DNA from: Burkholderia sp. Bp8992
GTDB taxonomy: Bacteria > Pseudomonadota > Gammaproteobacteria > Burkholderiales > Burkholderiaceae
DNA length: 64,000 bases
Direction: 5' to 3'
Assembly (NCBI RefSeq): GCF_003853705.1
Contig: NZ_QTQI01000012.1
Location: 124,001-188,000 of the forward strand
Position numbers and translations under genes: made by a program. Positions 18,744 through 28,037 of this stretch are shown here, piece after piece. The notes under the pieces are model-generated. The model searched no databases. It had not been told where the DNA came from and saw nothing but the letters and a program-made list of their open reading frames with translations. How positions within the stretch are numbered: the first letter of the stretch is position 1; every line of letters begins with the position of its first letter.

Positions 18744-19472
18744 TCATTCCTCGATGATGACGGCGTTCGTATACACGTCCTGCACGTCGTCGAGGTTCTC
18801 GAGCGCGTCCAGGAGCTTCTGCATCTTCGCCGCATCGTCACCGGTGAACTCGACTTCGTTCTGCGGCTTCATCGTCACTTCGGCGAGTTCGGCCTTGAAG
18901 CCGCCGGCTTCGAGCGCGTCCTTCACCTTCGAGAATTCCTGCCAGTCGCACAGCACTTCGATCGAGCCGTCGTCGTTCGTGTTCACGTCGTTCGCGCCGG
19001 CTTCGAGCGCGGCTTCCATCAGCGCGTCTTCCGACGTGCCGGGCGCGAACAGGAACTGGCCGACGTGATCGAACATGAACGCGACCGAGCCGTCGGTGCC
19101 CATGTTGCCGCCGAATTTCGAGAATGCGTGGCGAACTTCCGCGACCGTACGCGTGCGGTTGTCGGTCAGCGTGTCGACGATGATCGCCGCGCCGCTGATG
19201 CCGTAGCCTTCGTAACGGATTTCTTCGTAGTTCGCGCCGTCCGCGCCGCCGACGCCGCGATCGATCGCGCGCTTGACGTTGTCCTTCGGCATGTTCGCGT
19301 CGGCTGCCTTGTCGACCGCGAGACGCAGGCGCGGGTTCGAGTTGACGTCGCCGCCGCCGAGGCGCGCCGCGACCTGGATTTCCTTGATCAGGCGGGTCCA
19401 GATCTTGCCGCGCTTCGCGTCGGCCGCTGCCTTCTTATGCTTGATGTTGGCCCATTTCGAATGACCAGCCAT
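18744..19472 (-). CDS. YebC/PmpR-family transcription or translation regulator
   Basis: A 242-residue TACO1/YebC protein that starts [32 protein letters not shown] and has the full three-domain length of the family. Members have been described both as DNA-binding regulators and as ribosome-associated factors that help translation of proline-rich stretches. It lies 105 bases upstream of purD on the same strand. Confidence 0.93.
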   Translation of the reverse strand: MAGHSKWANIKHKKAAADAKRGKIWTRLIKEIQVAARLGGGDVNSNPRLRLAVDKAADANMPKDNVKRAIDRGVGGADGANYEEIRYEGYGISGAAIIVDTLTDNRTRTVAEVRHAFSKFGGNMGTDGSVAFMFDHVGQFLFAPGTSEDALMEAALEAGANDVNTNDDGSIEVLCDWQEFSKVKDALEAGGFKAELAEVTMKPQNEVEFTGDDAAKMQKLLDALENLDDVQDVYTNAVIIEE

Positions 19473-19689
19473 ACCTTTCTCCGTGCCCGGGCGCGCTGCG
19501 CGGGCGATTGTTTCAATGTGTCGTTGAGTCGGCGGCCGTGTCGGCGGGCATGAAGCCGCGGGGCCGCGCGTATCGAGTGGATCGTGATTTTATCACGCGG
19601 CGACCGCCGGTTCGGGGCCGCCGCGCCTGGCCGAACGGCCGGGCAGGCCGCCGCGGACCGGGCCGCGCGCCGCGCGGCCGCGCCGGCGC

Positions 19690-20340
19690 TCAGTTCTTGG
19701 TGCCGAACAGGCGGTCGCCCGCGTCGCCGAGGCCGGGCACGATGTACGCATGCTCGTTCAGGTGCGAATCGAGCGACGCGACGAACAGCTTCACGTCGGG
19801 GTGCGCGTCCTGGAACACCTGGACGCCCTCGGGCGCGGCGACCAGCGCGACGAACGTGATGTTCGCGGCCGGCACGTTGCGGCGCTTGAGCACGTCGACC
19901 GCGTGCACGGCCGAATAGCCGGTCGCGACCATCGGGTCGCACAGGATGAAGATGCGGTCTTCCAGGTCGGGCAGGCGCACCAGGTATTCGACCGGGCGGT
20001 GGTCTTCGGCACGATATACGCCGATATGGCCGACGCGCGCGGACGGCACCAGGTCGAGCAGGCCGTCCGACATCCCGATGCCCGCGCGCAGCACGGGCAC
20101 GATCGCGAGCTTCTTGCCCGCGATCACGGGCGCGTCGACCGCCACCAGCGGGGTTTCGACCCGCTTGGTCGTGATCGGCAGGTTGCGGGTGATCTCGTAG
20201 CCCATCAGCAGCGTGATTTCGCGCAGCAGCTCGCGGAACGTGCGCGTGGACGTGTCCTTGTCGCGCATGTGCGTGAGCTTGTGCTGGATCAGCGGGTGAT
20301 CGGTGATGAAGAGATTCGGGAAACGGCTGTCCTGTTTCAT
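19690..20340 (-). CDS. upp: Uracil phosphoribosyltransferase
   Basis: A 216-residue pyrimidine-salvage enzyme that makes UMP from uracil and PRPP. Motifs include [25 protein letters not shown] near the start, [30 protein letters not shown], and the PRPP loop [20 protein letters not shown]. The C-terminus has the usual [13 protein letters not shown]. It is on the same strand as yebC, separated by 217 bases. Confidence 0.95.
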   Translation of the reverse strand: MKQDSRFPNLFITDHPLIQHKLTHMRDKDTSTRTFRELLREITLLMGYEITRNLPITTKRVETPLVAVDAPVIAGKKLAIVPVLRAGIGMSDGLLDLVPSARVGHIGVYRAEDHRPVEYLVRLPDLEDRIFILCDPMVATGYSAVHAVDVLKRRNVPAANITFVALVAAPEGVQVFQDAHPDVKLFVASLDSHLNEHAYIVPGLGDAGDRLFGTKN

Positions 20341-20546
20341 GACGGGGGCGCGCTGGCGGCAAAAGGGGATCGGGGCGGCGGCGGGCGCAAGCCGGCTGCC
20401 GCTTATGGCCGCAATTTTACCAAGGCGCGCCGCATGATCCGGATATTATCGACGTCTCACGACAATCCGCGCGCCGCGCCCGCCCGTTCGCCGTCCACCG
20501 GCGCGGCGGGGCCGTCCCGGCGCGCGTCGCCACCAGGGAGTCGACG

Positions 20547-21326
20547 ATGGATCTCGGTATCGAAGGAAAGACCGCGCTCGTATGCGCGGCCAGCAAGGGT
20601 CTCGGTCGCGGCTGCGCGGAAGCGCTGGCCGCCGAGGGCGTGAACCTCGTGATCGTCGCGCGCACGCGCGACACGCTGGAGGAAACCGCGGAGGAGATCC
20701 GCGCGGCGTCGAATGTGTCGATCACGGCAGTCGCCTGCGACATCACGACGCCGGAAGGCCGCTCGGCCGCGCTCGCCGCATGCCCGCAGCCGGACATTCT
20801 CGTGAACAATGCCGGCGGCCCGCCGCCCGGCGACTTCCGCGACTTCTCGCACGACGACTGGATCCGCGCGCTCGAGGCGAACATGCTGACGCCGATCGAG
20901 CTGATCCGTGCGACCGTCGACGGGATGATCGCGCGCCGCTTCGGCCGGATCGTCAACATCACGAGTTCGGCCGTGAAGGCGCCGATCGACGTGCTCGCGC
21001 TGTCGAACGGCGCGCGCTCGGGGCTGACCGGTTTCGTCGCCGGGCTGTCGCGCAAGGTCGCAGGGCAGGGCGTGACGATCAACAACCTGCTGCCGGGGCT
21101 GTTCGACACCGACCGGATCGCGACGACGCTCGCCGCGTCGGCGAAGGCGCAGGGCGTGACGGTCGACGAAATGCGCGCGCGGCGCGCGCACGACATTCCG
21201 GCCGGCCGCCTCGGCACGCGCGCCGAATTCGGCGCTGCCTGCGCGTTCCTGTGCAGCGTGCATGCCGGCTACATCACCGGGCAGAACTGGCTGCTCGACG
21301 GCGGCGCGTATCCGGGGACGTTCTGA
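20547..21326 (+). CDS. SDR-family oxidoreductase lacking the usual Tyr-Lys active site
   Basis: A 259-residue Rossmann-fold protein. The cofactor loop near residues 12-19 reads AASKGLGR, and ILVNNAGGPP follows near residue 89. After the expected catalytic serine (ITSSAVKAP), the place of YxxxK reads LSNGARSGLTGF, so both the tyrosine and the lysine are absent. This matches a known divergent subgroup of beta-ketoacyl reductase-like SDR proteins. It therefore may not catalyse a normal ketone/alcohol reaction. It is followed 54 bases later by mgsA on the same strand. Confidence 0.82.
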   Translation: MDLGIEGKTALVCAASKGLGRGCAEALAAEGVNLVIVARTRDTLEETAEEIRAASNVSITAVACDITTPEGRSAALAACPQPDILVNNAGGPPPGDFRDFSHDDWIRALEANMLTPIELIRATVDGMIARRFGRIVNITSSAVKAPIDVLALSNGARSGLTGFVAGLSRKVAGQGVTINNLLPGLFDTDRIATTLAASAKAQGVTVDEMRARRAHDIPAGRLGTRAEFGAACAFLCSVHAGYITGQNWLLDGGAYPGTF

Positions 21327-21380
21327 CCGCGCCTTGCGATTCATGATCACGACGACAACCGAACGACGAAGGAACTGGAG

Positions 21381-21773
21381 ATGAGCAAACCCCGCATCGC
21401 ATTGATTGCGCACGACGCGAAGAAGGACGAGATCGTCGCGCTCGCGGGCGAGTATCGCGCGACGCTCGCGCAATGCCGGCTGGTCGGCACGGGCACGACG
21501 GGCGGCCGCATCGCGGCCGCGCACGGGCTGGAGGTCGAGCGCAAGCTGTCGGGCCCGCTCGGCGGCGATCTGCAGATCGGCGCGGAACTGGCCGAGGGCC
21601 GCGTCGACATCGTCGTGTTCCTGCGCGACCCGATGACCGCGCAGCCGCACGACCCCGACATCACCGCGCTCGTGCGCGCGTGCGACGTGCACGACGTGCC
21701 GGTTGCGACCAACGTCGCCACCGCGCGCATGCTGCTCGACGACCTGGCGCGCAACATGCAGGACGTTTGCTAG
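21381..21773 (+). CDS. mgsA: Methylglyoxal synthase
   Basis: A 130-residue enzyme that converts dihydroxyacetone phosphate to methylglyoxal and phosphate, bypassing lower glycolysis when phosphate is scarce. It carries [26 protein letters not shown] and [30 protein letters not shown], which hold the phosphate-binding loop and the catalytic aspartate, and [13 protein letters not shown] near the end. A clear ribosome site (AAGGAACTGGAG) precedes the ATG. Confidence 0.95.
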   Translation: MSKPRIALIAHDAKKDEIVALAGEYRATLAQCRLVGTGTTGGRIAAAHGLEVERKLSGPLGGDLQIGAELAEGRVDIVVFLRDPMTAQPHDPDITALVRACDVHDVPVATNVATARMLLDDLARNMQDVC

Positions 21774-21952
21774 CTGGTCACGCACCGCGGCCGATTGCCC
21801 CTGCTCGCGGCAGGGCCATGCACGGACGGTGGCGACGCGCGAGAATCGTGCGTCGCGACGCGCACCTGCCGCCCGGTTCCTGCATGAATCGGCCGGCCCG
21901 CGCATCGGCGACCCCGATTTTTCTGACCGATTGACAGACGAGGAGCGAAACG

Positions 21953-22927
21953 ATGCCGAAAGCAATCCGATACGACCAGCCGGGCGGCCCGGACGTGATG
22001 AAGTGGGTCGATGTCGAGGTCGGCGAGCCGAAGGCGGGCGAAGTCCGCATCCGGCAGCACGCGGTCGGGCTCAACTACATCGACGTGTATTTCCGCACCG
22101 GCCTTTATCCGCAACCGCTGCCCGGCGGCCTCGGGATGGAGGCGGCGGGCGAGGTGACGGCCGTCGGCGACGGCGTGACCGCGCTCAAGGTGGGCGACCG
22201 CGTCGCGTATGTCGGGCAGCCGCCCGGCGCGTATGCGCAGGAGCGCGTGATGCCGGCCGAGCGGCTCGTGAAGCTGCCCGACGGCATCAGCTACGACGAT
22301 GCGGCATCGGTGATGCTGCAGGGCCTGACCGCGCACTACCTGCTGCGCCGCACCTACCCGGTGAAGGCCGGCGACACGATCCTGATCCACGCGGCGGCCG
22401 GCGGCGTCGGCCTGCTCGTGTGCCAGTGGGCGAAGGCGCTCGGCGCGACCGTGATCGGGACGGTCGGCTCCGACGAAAAGGCCGAACTCGCGAAGGCGCA
22501 CGGCTGCGATCACCCGATCGTCTACACGCGCGAGAACTTCACGCAGCGCGTGAAGGAGATCACGAACGGCGCGGGCGTGCCGGTCGTCTACGATTCGATC
22601 GGCAAGGACACCTACCTCGGCTCGCTCGACTGCCTCGCGCCGCTCGGCTACTTCGTCAGCTTCGGCAGCGCGTCGGGCCCGCTGCCGCCGATCGACTCGA
22701 AGGAGTTCTCGTCGCGCGGCTCGCTGTTCTTCACGCGGCCGACGCTGTTCTCGTACATCGCGAAGCGCGCCGATCTCGAAGCCGGGGCCGCCGAGCTGTT
22801 CGACGTGATCCTGTCGGGCAAGGTGAAGACCAGCATCAACCAGCGCTATCCGCTCGCGGAAGTCGGTCGGGCGCATGCCGATCTCGAAGCGCGCAAGACC
22901 ACCGGCTCGACGATCCTCGTTCCCTGA
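21953..22927 (+). CDS. qor: NADPH:quinone reductase (zinc-independent MDR family)
   Basis: A 324-residue medium-chain dehydrogenase. The N-terminal GroES-like domain has GLNYIDVYFRTGLYP and GMEAAGEVTAVGDGV. The Rossmann domain has HAAAGGVGLLVCQWAKALGATVIGTVGSDEKAELAKAHG. Zinc-binding cysteines are absent, as in Qor. It reduces quinones with NADPH as a single-electron or hydride donor. It is the last gene before the kdp locus and is followed by a possible terminator. Confidence 0.9.
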   Translation: MPKAIRYDQPGGPDVMKWVDVEVGEPKAGEVRIRQHAVGLNYIDVYFRTGLYPQPLPGGLGMEAAGEVTAVGDGVTALKVGDRVAYVGQPPGAYAQERVMPAERLVKLPDGISYDDAASVMLQGLTAHYLLRRTYPVKAGDTILIHAAAGGVGLLVCQWAKALGATVIGTVGSDEKAELAKAHGCDHPIVYTRENFTQRVKEITNGAGVPVVYDSIGKDTYLGSLDCLAPLGYFVSFGSASGPLPPIDSKEFSSRGSLFFTRPTLFSYIAKRADLEAGAAELFDVILSGKVKTSINQRYPLAEVGRAHADLEARKTTGSTILVP

Positions 22928-23019
22928 GCCTTCCCCCCCGTGCCGGCGTCATGCCGGCACGCGCCCATGCGGGCGGCGCTGCGGCGCCGTCCGTCCCGCC
23001 TCCCGGTTTGCCCCGTCCG

Positions 23020-23037
23020 CGTGTTTACACGTTTTTT
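23020..23037 (+). terminator. Weak terminator between qor and kdp
   Basis: CGTGTTTACACG can fold into a four- or five-base-pair hairpin and is followed by six T. A stronger hairpin without a T run (CGTGCCGGC and GCCGGCACG, 22939-22961) lies just upstream. One of them probably ends qor transcription. Confidence 0.4.
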
Positions 23038-23055
23038 ATATCCGCCCCGACACCT

Positions 23056-23086
23056 TTGACCCGTCCTTTACGTGCGTTCCCATAAT
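23056..23086 (+). promoter_or_regulatory. Candidate kdp promoter
   Basis: TTGACC (23056-23061) and CATAAT (23081-23086) lie 19 bases apart, 38 bases before the first small ORF of the kdp operon. The spacing is long, as often seen where an activator is needed. KdpE, encoded downstream, is the expected activator in low potassium; no KdpE site was identified by eye. Confidence 0.35.
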
Positions 23087-23123
23087 GTTCTAGTCGTCTG
23101 ATTTCGACGACGGAGAACACAAA

Positions 23124-23231
23124 ATGGATGGGGTTTTCATCGGCGCTCTGGTGCTCTTCACCGCGCTGATCCTCGGCTTGGTTGCCGGTTGCGACAAGCT
23201 CGTGCAATACGGTCGCGGGGGGCGGGCATGA
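23124..23231 (+). CDS. Small membrane peptide preceding kdpF
   Basis: A 35-codon ORF coding [20 protein letters not shown] and a short tail with [16 protein letters not shown] lies eight bases before its ATG, and its stop overlaps the kdpF start (ATGA at 23228-23231). It is one hydrophobic helix with a short basic C-terminus. Its place at the head of the operon and the translational coupling suggest an accessory subunit or a regulatory peptide of the Kdp pump. No function is known to me. Confidence 0.65.
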   Translation: MDGVFIGALVLFTALILGLVAGCDKLVQYGRGGRA

Positions 23232-23320
23232 CCTGGATGCTTTGGCTGGCGGGCGCCTCGACGGCCCTGCTGTTCGCGTATCTCGTCTTTGCGCTGCTGC
23301 GCGCGGAGGACATCGAATGA
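23228..23320 (+). CDS. kdpF: Potassium-transporting ATPase subunit F
   Basis: A 30-residue peptide ([20 protein letters not shown] followed by [10 protein letters not shown]) with a single membrane helix, the size and C-terminal LLRxE pattern of KdpF. KdpF stabilises the KdpABC complex in the inner membrane. Its stop overlaps the kdpA ATG by four bases, so it is coupled on both sides. Confidence 0.9.
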   Translation: MTWMLWLAGASTALLFAYLVFALLRAEDIE

Positions 23321-25122
23321 ACGCGAACAATCTCTTTCAAACGCTGCTCTTCATCGTCGTGCTGCTCGCGGCGGCCGTGCCGGTCGCGCGCTACCTGTCG
23401 GCGGTGATGGACGGCAGCTCGCGCGTCGTGCGCGTGTTCGGGCCGCTCGAACGCGCGCTGTACCGCATCGCCGGCGTCGACGCCGGCAGCGAGATGAACT
23501 GGAAGCAGTACGCGGTCGCGACGATCGCGTTCAACGCGCTCGGGGCGCTGTTCCTCTACGGCCTGCTGCGCCTGCAGGGCGTCCTGCCCGGCAACCCGCA
23601 GCAATTCGGCGCGATGACGGTCGACGGCGCGTTCAACACGGCTGTCAGCTTCGTCACCAACACGAACTGGCAGGACTACACGCCCGAGCAGACCGTCAGC
23701 TACCTGACGCAGATGCTCGGCCTGACCGTGCAGAACTTCCTGTCGGCGGCGACCGGCATCGTCGTCGTGATCGCGCTGATCCGTGGCTTCGCACGCCACA
23801 CCGCGCAGACGATCGGCAACTTCTGGGTCGACCTGACACGCGTGACGATGTACGTGCTCGTGCCGATGTCGGTCGTGATCGCCGCGCTGCTGATGAGCCA
23901 GGGCGTGATCCAGAACATGAAGGCCTACCAGGACGTGCCGGTGCTGCAGGCGAGCACCTATGCGGCGCCGAAGCTCGACGCGCAGGGCAACCCGGTGAAG
24001 GACGACAAGGGTAACGCGGTCACGGTGCCGACCCCGCTCACGAAGCAGACGCTCGCGATGGGCCCGGTGGCGTCGCAGGAAGCGATCAAGATGCTCGGCA
24101 CCAACGGTGGCGGGTTCTTCAACGCGAACTCCGCGCATCCGTACGAGAACCCGACACCGTTTGCGAATTTCATCCAGATCTTCGCGATCCTGATCATCCC
24201 GGCCGCGCTGTGCCTCGTGTTCGGCCGCATGATCGGCGACCGCCGGCAGGGTATCGCGGTGCTCGCGGCGATGACGGTCGCATTCGTGATCGCGATCGGC
24301 GTCGAGGTGAATGCGGAGCAGGGCGGCAACCCGACGCTCGCCGCGCTGCACGTCGACCAGTCGGCGAACGCGCTGCAGCCGGGCGGCAACATGGAAGGCA
24401 AGGAAACGCGCTTCGGCATCGCGCAGACCGGCATCTTCACGGTCGCGACCACGGCTGCATCGTGCGGCGCGGTCGACACGATGCACGATTCGCTGACGCC
24501 GCTCGGCGGCCTCGTGCCGATGCTGCTGATGCAGCTCGGCGAAGTGGTGTTCGGCGGGGTCGGCTCGGGTCTCTACGGGATGCTCGTGTTCGCGCTGCTC
24601 GCGGTGTTCGTCGCCGGCCTGATGATCGGCCGCACGCCGGAATACGTCGGCAAGAAGATCGAAGCGTACGAGATGAAGATGGTGTCGATCGTCGTGCTGC
24701 TCACGCCGCTGCTCGTGCTGGTCGGCACGTCGATTGCCGTGCTCGCCGATGCGGGCAAGGCCGGCATCGCGAACCCCGGCCCGCACGGCTTCTCGGAAAT
24801 CCTCTACGCGTTCAGCTCGGCCGCGAACAACAACGGCAGCGCGTTCGCGGGCCTGACGGTCGGCACGCCGTTCTACAACTGGACGACCGCGATCGCGATG
24901 TGGTTCGGCCGCTTCGGCACGATCGTGCCGGTGCTGGCGATCGCCGGTTCGCTCGCCGCGAAGAAGCGCATTGCGGTGACGAGCGGCACGCTGCCGACGC
25001 ATGGTCCGCTGTTCGTCGTGCTGCTGCTCGGCACCGTGCTGCTGGTGGGCGCGCTGACCTACGTGCCGGCGCTTGCGCTCGGCCCGGGCGTCGAGCACCT
25101 GATGATGTGGCTGGGCGCGTGA
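23317..25122 (+). CDS. kdpA: Potassium-transporting ATPase potassium-binding subunit
   Basis: A 601-residue membrane protein with the four pseudo-repeats of the K+-channel-like superfamily. Selectivity-filter-like loops are seen, for example [34 protein letters not shown] and [17 protein letters not shown]. KdpA selects and takes up K+ in the high-affinity KdpFABC pump. The start ATG at 23317 overlaps the kdpF stop. Confidence 0.97.
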   Translation: MNANNLFQTLLFIVVLLAAAVPVARYLSAVMDGSSRVVRVFGPLERALYRIAGVDAGSEMNWKQYAVATIAFNALGALFLYGLLRLQGVLPGNPQQFGAMTVDGAFNTAVSFVTNTNWQDYTPEQTVSYLTQMLGLTVQNFLSAATGIVVVIALIRGFARHTAQTIGNFWVDLTRVTMYVLVPMSVVIAALLMSQGVIQNMKAYQDVPVLQASTYAAPKLDAQGNPVKDDKGNAVTVPTPLTKQTLAMGPVASQEAIKMLGTNGGGFFNANSAHPYENPTPFANFIQIFAILIIPAALCLVFGRMIGDRRQGIAVLAAMTVAFVIAIGVEVNAEQGGNPTLAALHVDQSANALQPGGNMEGKETRFGIAQTGIFTVATTAASCGAVDTMHDSLTPLGGLVPMLLMQLGEVVFGGVGSGLYGMLVFALLAVFVAGLMIGRTPEYVGKKIEAYEMKMVSIVVLLTPLLVLVGTSIAVLADAGKAGIANPGPHGFSEILYAFSSAANNNGSAFAGLTVGTPFYNWTTAIAMWFGRFGTIVPVLAIAGSLAAKKRIAVTSGTLPTHGPLFVVLLLGTVLLVGALTYVPALALGPGVEHLMMWLGA

Positions 25123-25176
25123 TGCGCGCCCGCATGGCGACACATTGAAAAGACTGAAGAGCTTGAAGAGATCGCA

Positions 25177-27261
25177 ATGACTCAACATTCCGCAACACGG
25201 TCCATGTTCGATCCGGCGCTGCTGCGCCCCGCGATCGTGGACTCGTTCAAGAAACTCACGCCGCGCACGCAGTTCCGCAACCCGGTGATGTTCTGCGTGT
25301 ACGTCGGCAGCATCCTGACCACGATCCTGTGGATCGCGGCGCTCGCCGGCCAGGCCGAGGCGCCCGCGGGCTTCATCCTCGCGATCGCGCTGTGGCTGTG
25401 GTTCACCGTGCTGTTCGCGAACTTCGCCGAGGCGCTCGCCGAAGGGCGTTCGAAGGCGCAGGCGGCCTCGCTGCGCAGCGCGAAGAAGGACGTGATGGCG
25501 AAGAAGCTCAACGAGCCGCATCCGAAGTCGCCGATCCGCATCACGACCGCGTCCGACCTGCGTAAAGGCGACGTCGTGCTGGTCGAGACCGGCGATGTGA
25601 TCCCGGCCGACGGCGAGGTCGTCGACGGCGTCGCGTCGGTCGACGAATCGGCGATCACCGGTGAATCCGCGCCGGTGATCCGCGAGTCGGGCGGCGACTT
25701 CTCGTCGGTGACGGGCGGCACGCGCGTGCTGTCGGACTGGATCGTCGTCAAGGTCACCGCGAACCCCGGCGAGGCATTCCTCGACCGGATGATCGCGATG
25801 GTCGAGGGCGCGAAGCGCAAGAAGACGCCGAACGAGATCGCGCTGACGATCCTGCTGGTCGCGCTGACGATCGTGATGCTGCTGGCCACTGCCACGCTGC
25901 TGCCGTTCTCGATGTTCTCGGTCGAGGCGATGAAGGCCGGCCACGTGGTGACGATCACCGCGCTCGTCGCGCTGCTCGTGTGCCTGATCCCGACGACGAT
26001 CGGCGGCCTGCTGTCCGCGATCGGCGTGGCCGGCATGAGCCGGATGATGCAGGCGAACGTGATCGCGACGTCGGGCCGCGCGGTGGAAGCGGCTGGCGAC
26101 GTCGACGTGCTGCTGCTCGACAAGACCGGCACGATCACGCTCGGCAACCGCCAGGCGTCGACGTTCGTGCCGGCGCCGGGCGTGACCGAGGAAGCGCTGG
26201 CCGATGCCGCGCAATTGTCGTCGCTCGCCGACGAAACGCCGGAAGGCCGCAGCATCGTCGTGCTCGCGAAGGAGCGCTTCAACATTCGCCAGCGCGACAT
26301 GGCGCAACTGCATGCGACGTTCCTCGGTTTTTCCGCGCAGACGCGGATGAGCGGCGTCGACCTGCCCGGCCGCGAAATCCGCAAGGGCGCGGCCGATGCG
26401 ATCCGCCGCTACGTCGAGACGCACGGCAGCCGCTTCCCGGAGGAAGTGCGCCGTGCGGTCGACGAGGTGGCGCGCCGCGGCAGCACGCCGCTCGTCGTGG
26501 CCGACCTGCACGAAGGGGCGGCGCGCGTGCTCGGCGTGATCGAGCTGAAGGACATCGTGAAGGGCGGCATCAAGGAGCGCTTCGCGGAACTGCGCAAGAT
26601 GGGCATCAAGACCGTGATGGTGACGGGCGACAACCGGCTGACGGCCGCGGCGATCGCCGCGGAAGCCGGTGTCGACGACTTCCTCGCGGAAGCGACGCCG
26701 GAAACCAAGCTCGCGACGATCCGCGAACACCAGGCCGCCGGCCGGCTCGTCGCGATGACGGGCGACGGCACCAACGACGCGCCGGCGCTCGCGCAGGCCG
26801 ACGTGGCCGTCGCGATGAACACCGGCACGCAGGCCGCGAAGGAAGCCGGCAACATGGTCGACCTCGACTCGAATCCGACGAAGCTGATCGAGATCGTCGA
26901 GATCGGCAAGCAGATGCTGATGACGCGCGGCTCGCTGACGACGTTCTCGATCGCGAACGACATCGCGAAGTACTTCGCGATCATCCCGGCCGCGTTCGTG
27001 ACGACCTACCCGCAACTGCGCGTGCTCGACATCATGCACCTGACGTCGCCGGCGTCCGCGATCCTGTCGGCGGTGATCTTCAACGCGCTGATCATCGTCG
27101 CGCTGATCCCGCTCGCGCTGAAGGGCGTCACGTACCGGCCGCTCGGCGCCGCGTCGCTGCTGCGCCGCAACCTGCTGGTCTACGGCCTCGGCGGCGTGCT
27201 GCTGCCGTTCCCGTTCATCAAGCTGATCGACATGACGCTCGCCGCACTCGGCTGGGCCTGA
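25177..27261 (+). CDS. kdpB: Potassium-transporting ATPase ATP-binding subunit
   Basis: A 694-residue P-type ATPase, the energy-coupling subunit of KdpFABC. The phosphorylated aspartate is D315 in [13 protein letters not shown]. Other seen motifs are the TGES loop ([11 protein letters not shown]), TGDN and [20 protein letters not shown]. The length matches KdpB. It starts 54 bases after kdpA. Confidence 0.97.
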   Translation: MTQHSATRSMFDPALLRPAIVDSFKKLTPRTQFRNPVMFCVYVGSILTTILWIAALAGQAEAPAGFILAIALWLWFTVLFANFAEALAEGRSKAQAASLRSAKKDVMAKKLNEPHPKSPIRITTASDLRKGDVVLVETGDVIPADGEVVDGVASVDESAITGESAPVIRESGGDFSSVTGGTRVLSDWIVVKVTANPGEAFLDRMIAMVEGAKRKKTPNEIALTILLVALTIVMLLATATLLPFSMFSVEAMKAGHVVTITALVALLVCLIPTTIGGLLSAIGVAGMSRMMQANVIATSGRAVEAAGDVDVLLLDKTGTITLGNRQASTFVPAPGVTEEALADAAQLSSLADETPEGRSIVVLAKERFNIRQRDMAQLHATFLGFSAQTRMSGVDLPGREIRKGAADAIRRYVETHGSRFPEEVRRAVDEVARRGSTPLVVADLHEGAARVLGVIELKDIVKGGIKERFAELRKMGIKTVMVTGDNRLTAAAIAAEAGVDDFLAEATPETKLATIREHQAAGRLVAMTGDGTNDAPALAQADVAVAMNTGTQAAKEAGNMVDLDSNPTKLIEIVEIGKQMLMTRGSLTTFSIANDIAKYFAIIPAAFVTTYPQLRVLDIMHLTSPASAILSAVIFNALIIVALIPLALKGVTYRPLGAASLLRRNLLVYGLGGVLLPFPFIKLIDMTLAALGWA

Positions 27262-27286
27262 TCCGGCCGTACTTGAAGGAAACATC

Positions 27287-27868
27287 ATGAAAACGTTGAT
27301 TCGCCCGCTCATCGTGCTCTTCGTCGTCCTGACCGCCGTGACGGGCCTGGCTTACCCGGCCGTGATGACCGTGTTCGGCCAGGCCGTGTTCCCGTCGCAG
27401 GCCAACGGCAGCCTGATCGAGAAGGACGGCAAGGCAGTCGGCTCCGCGCTGATCGGCCAGCAGTTCGATGCGCCGAAGTACTTCTGGGGCCGGCTGTCGG
27501 CCACTGCGCCGATGCCGTACAACGCGACCGGCTCCGGCGGCTCGAACCTCGGCCCGCTGAACCCGTCGCTCGCCGACCAGGTGAAGGGGCGCATCGCCGC
27601 GCTGCGCGACGCCGGCACCGACCTGTCGAAGCCCGTGCCGGTCGACCTCGTGACGGCATCGGCGAGCGGCCTCGATCCGGAGATCACGCCGGCCGCCGCC
27701 GCGTACCAGGTCGAGCGCGTCGCGAAGGCGCGCAACCTGGCGCCGGACGCGGTCGCGCAGCTCGTCGCCGCGAACACGGCGGGCCGCCAGTTCGGCGTGC
27801 TCGGCGAGCCGCGCGTGAACGTGCTGAAGCTGAACCTCGCGCTCGACGCGGCGCAGGCCGCGCACTGA
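27287..27868 (+). CDS. kdpC: Potassium-transporting ATPase subunit C
   Basis: A 193-residue protein with one N-terminal membrane helix ([21 protein letters not shown]) and a soluble domain with [34 protein letters not shown] and [15 protein letters not shown]-like features of KdpC. KdpC assists ATP binding and holds the complex together. A terminator-like hairpin follows it. Confidence 0.96.
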   Translation: MKTLIRPLIVLFVVLTAVTGLAYPAVMTVFGQAVFPSQANGSLIEKDGKAVGSALIGQQFDAPKYFWGRLSATAPMPYNATGSGGSNLGPLNPSLADQVKGRIAALRDAGTDLSKPVPVDLVTASASGLDPEITPAAAAYQVERVAKARNLAPDAVAQLVAANTAGRQFGVLGEPRVNVLKLNLALDAAQAAH

Positions 27869-27904
27869 GCGCGCGGCCGGGCTTCCGGCGACGACCGGTG
27901 TCCG

Positions 27905-27944
27905 GCGTCCGGTGCGGCATGATCCGCGCCGGACGCGCCTTTTC
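27905..27944 (+). terminator. Hairpin between kdpC and kdpD
   Basis: GCGTCCGG (27905-27912) pairs with CCGGACGC (27929-27936), with further pairing inside, and CCTTTT follows four bases later. It may lower readthrough from the pump genes into the sensor genes kdpDE. Confidence 0.45.
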
Positions 27945-28037
27945 CCGACGGCGCTTGCGCCGTCTTTGCCTTTTGCGGCGATTTGGAACAACAATGCTCG
28001 TACTCGCGCGCATCCGGGCGCTCCGCTTTCCTGACGC

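Noticed and set aside
22939-22961. Strong CGTGCCGGC/GCCGGCACG hairpin considered as the qor terminator
   Set aside because: It lacks a following T run; the hairpin at 23020-23037 with six T is the better candidate, though the first could support rho-dependent ending.
23158-27312. A 1384-codon open frame on the minus strand across kdpA and kdpB
   Set aside because: Its composition is Arg/Ala/Asp/His-rich low-complexity sequence, the usual mirror of GC-rich codons, and kdpA and kdpB on the other strand are certain.
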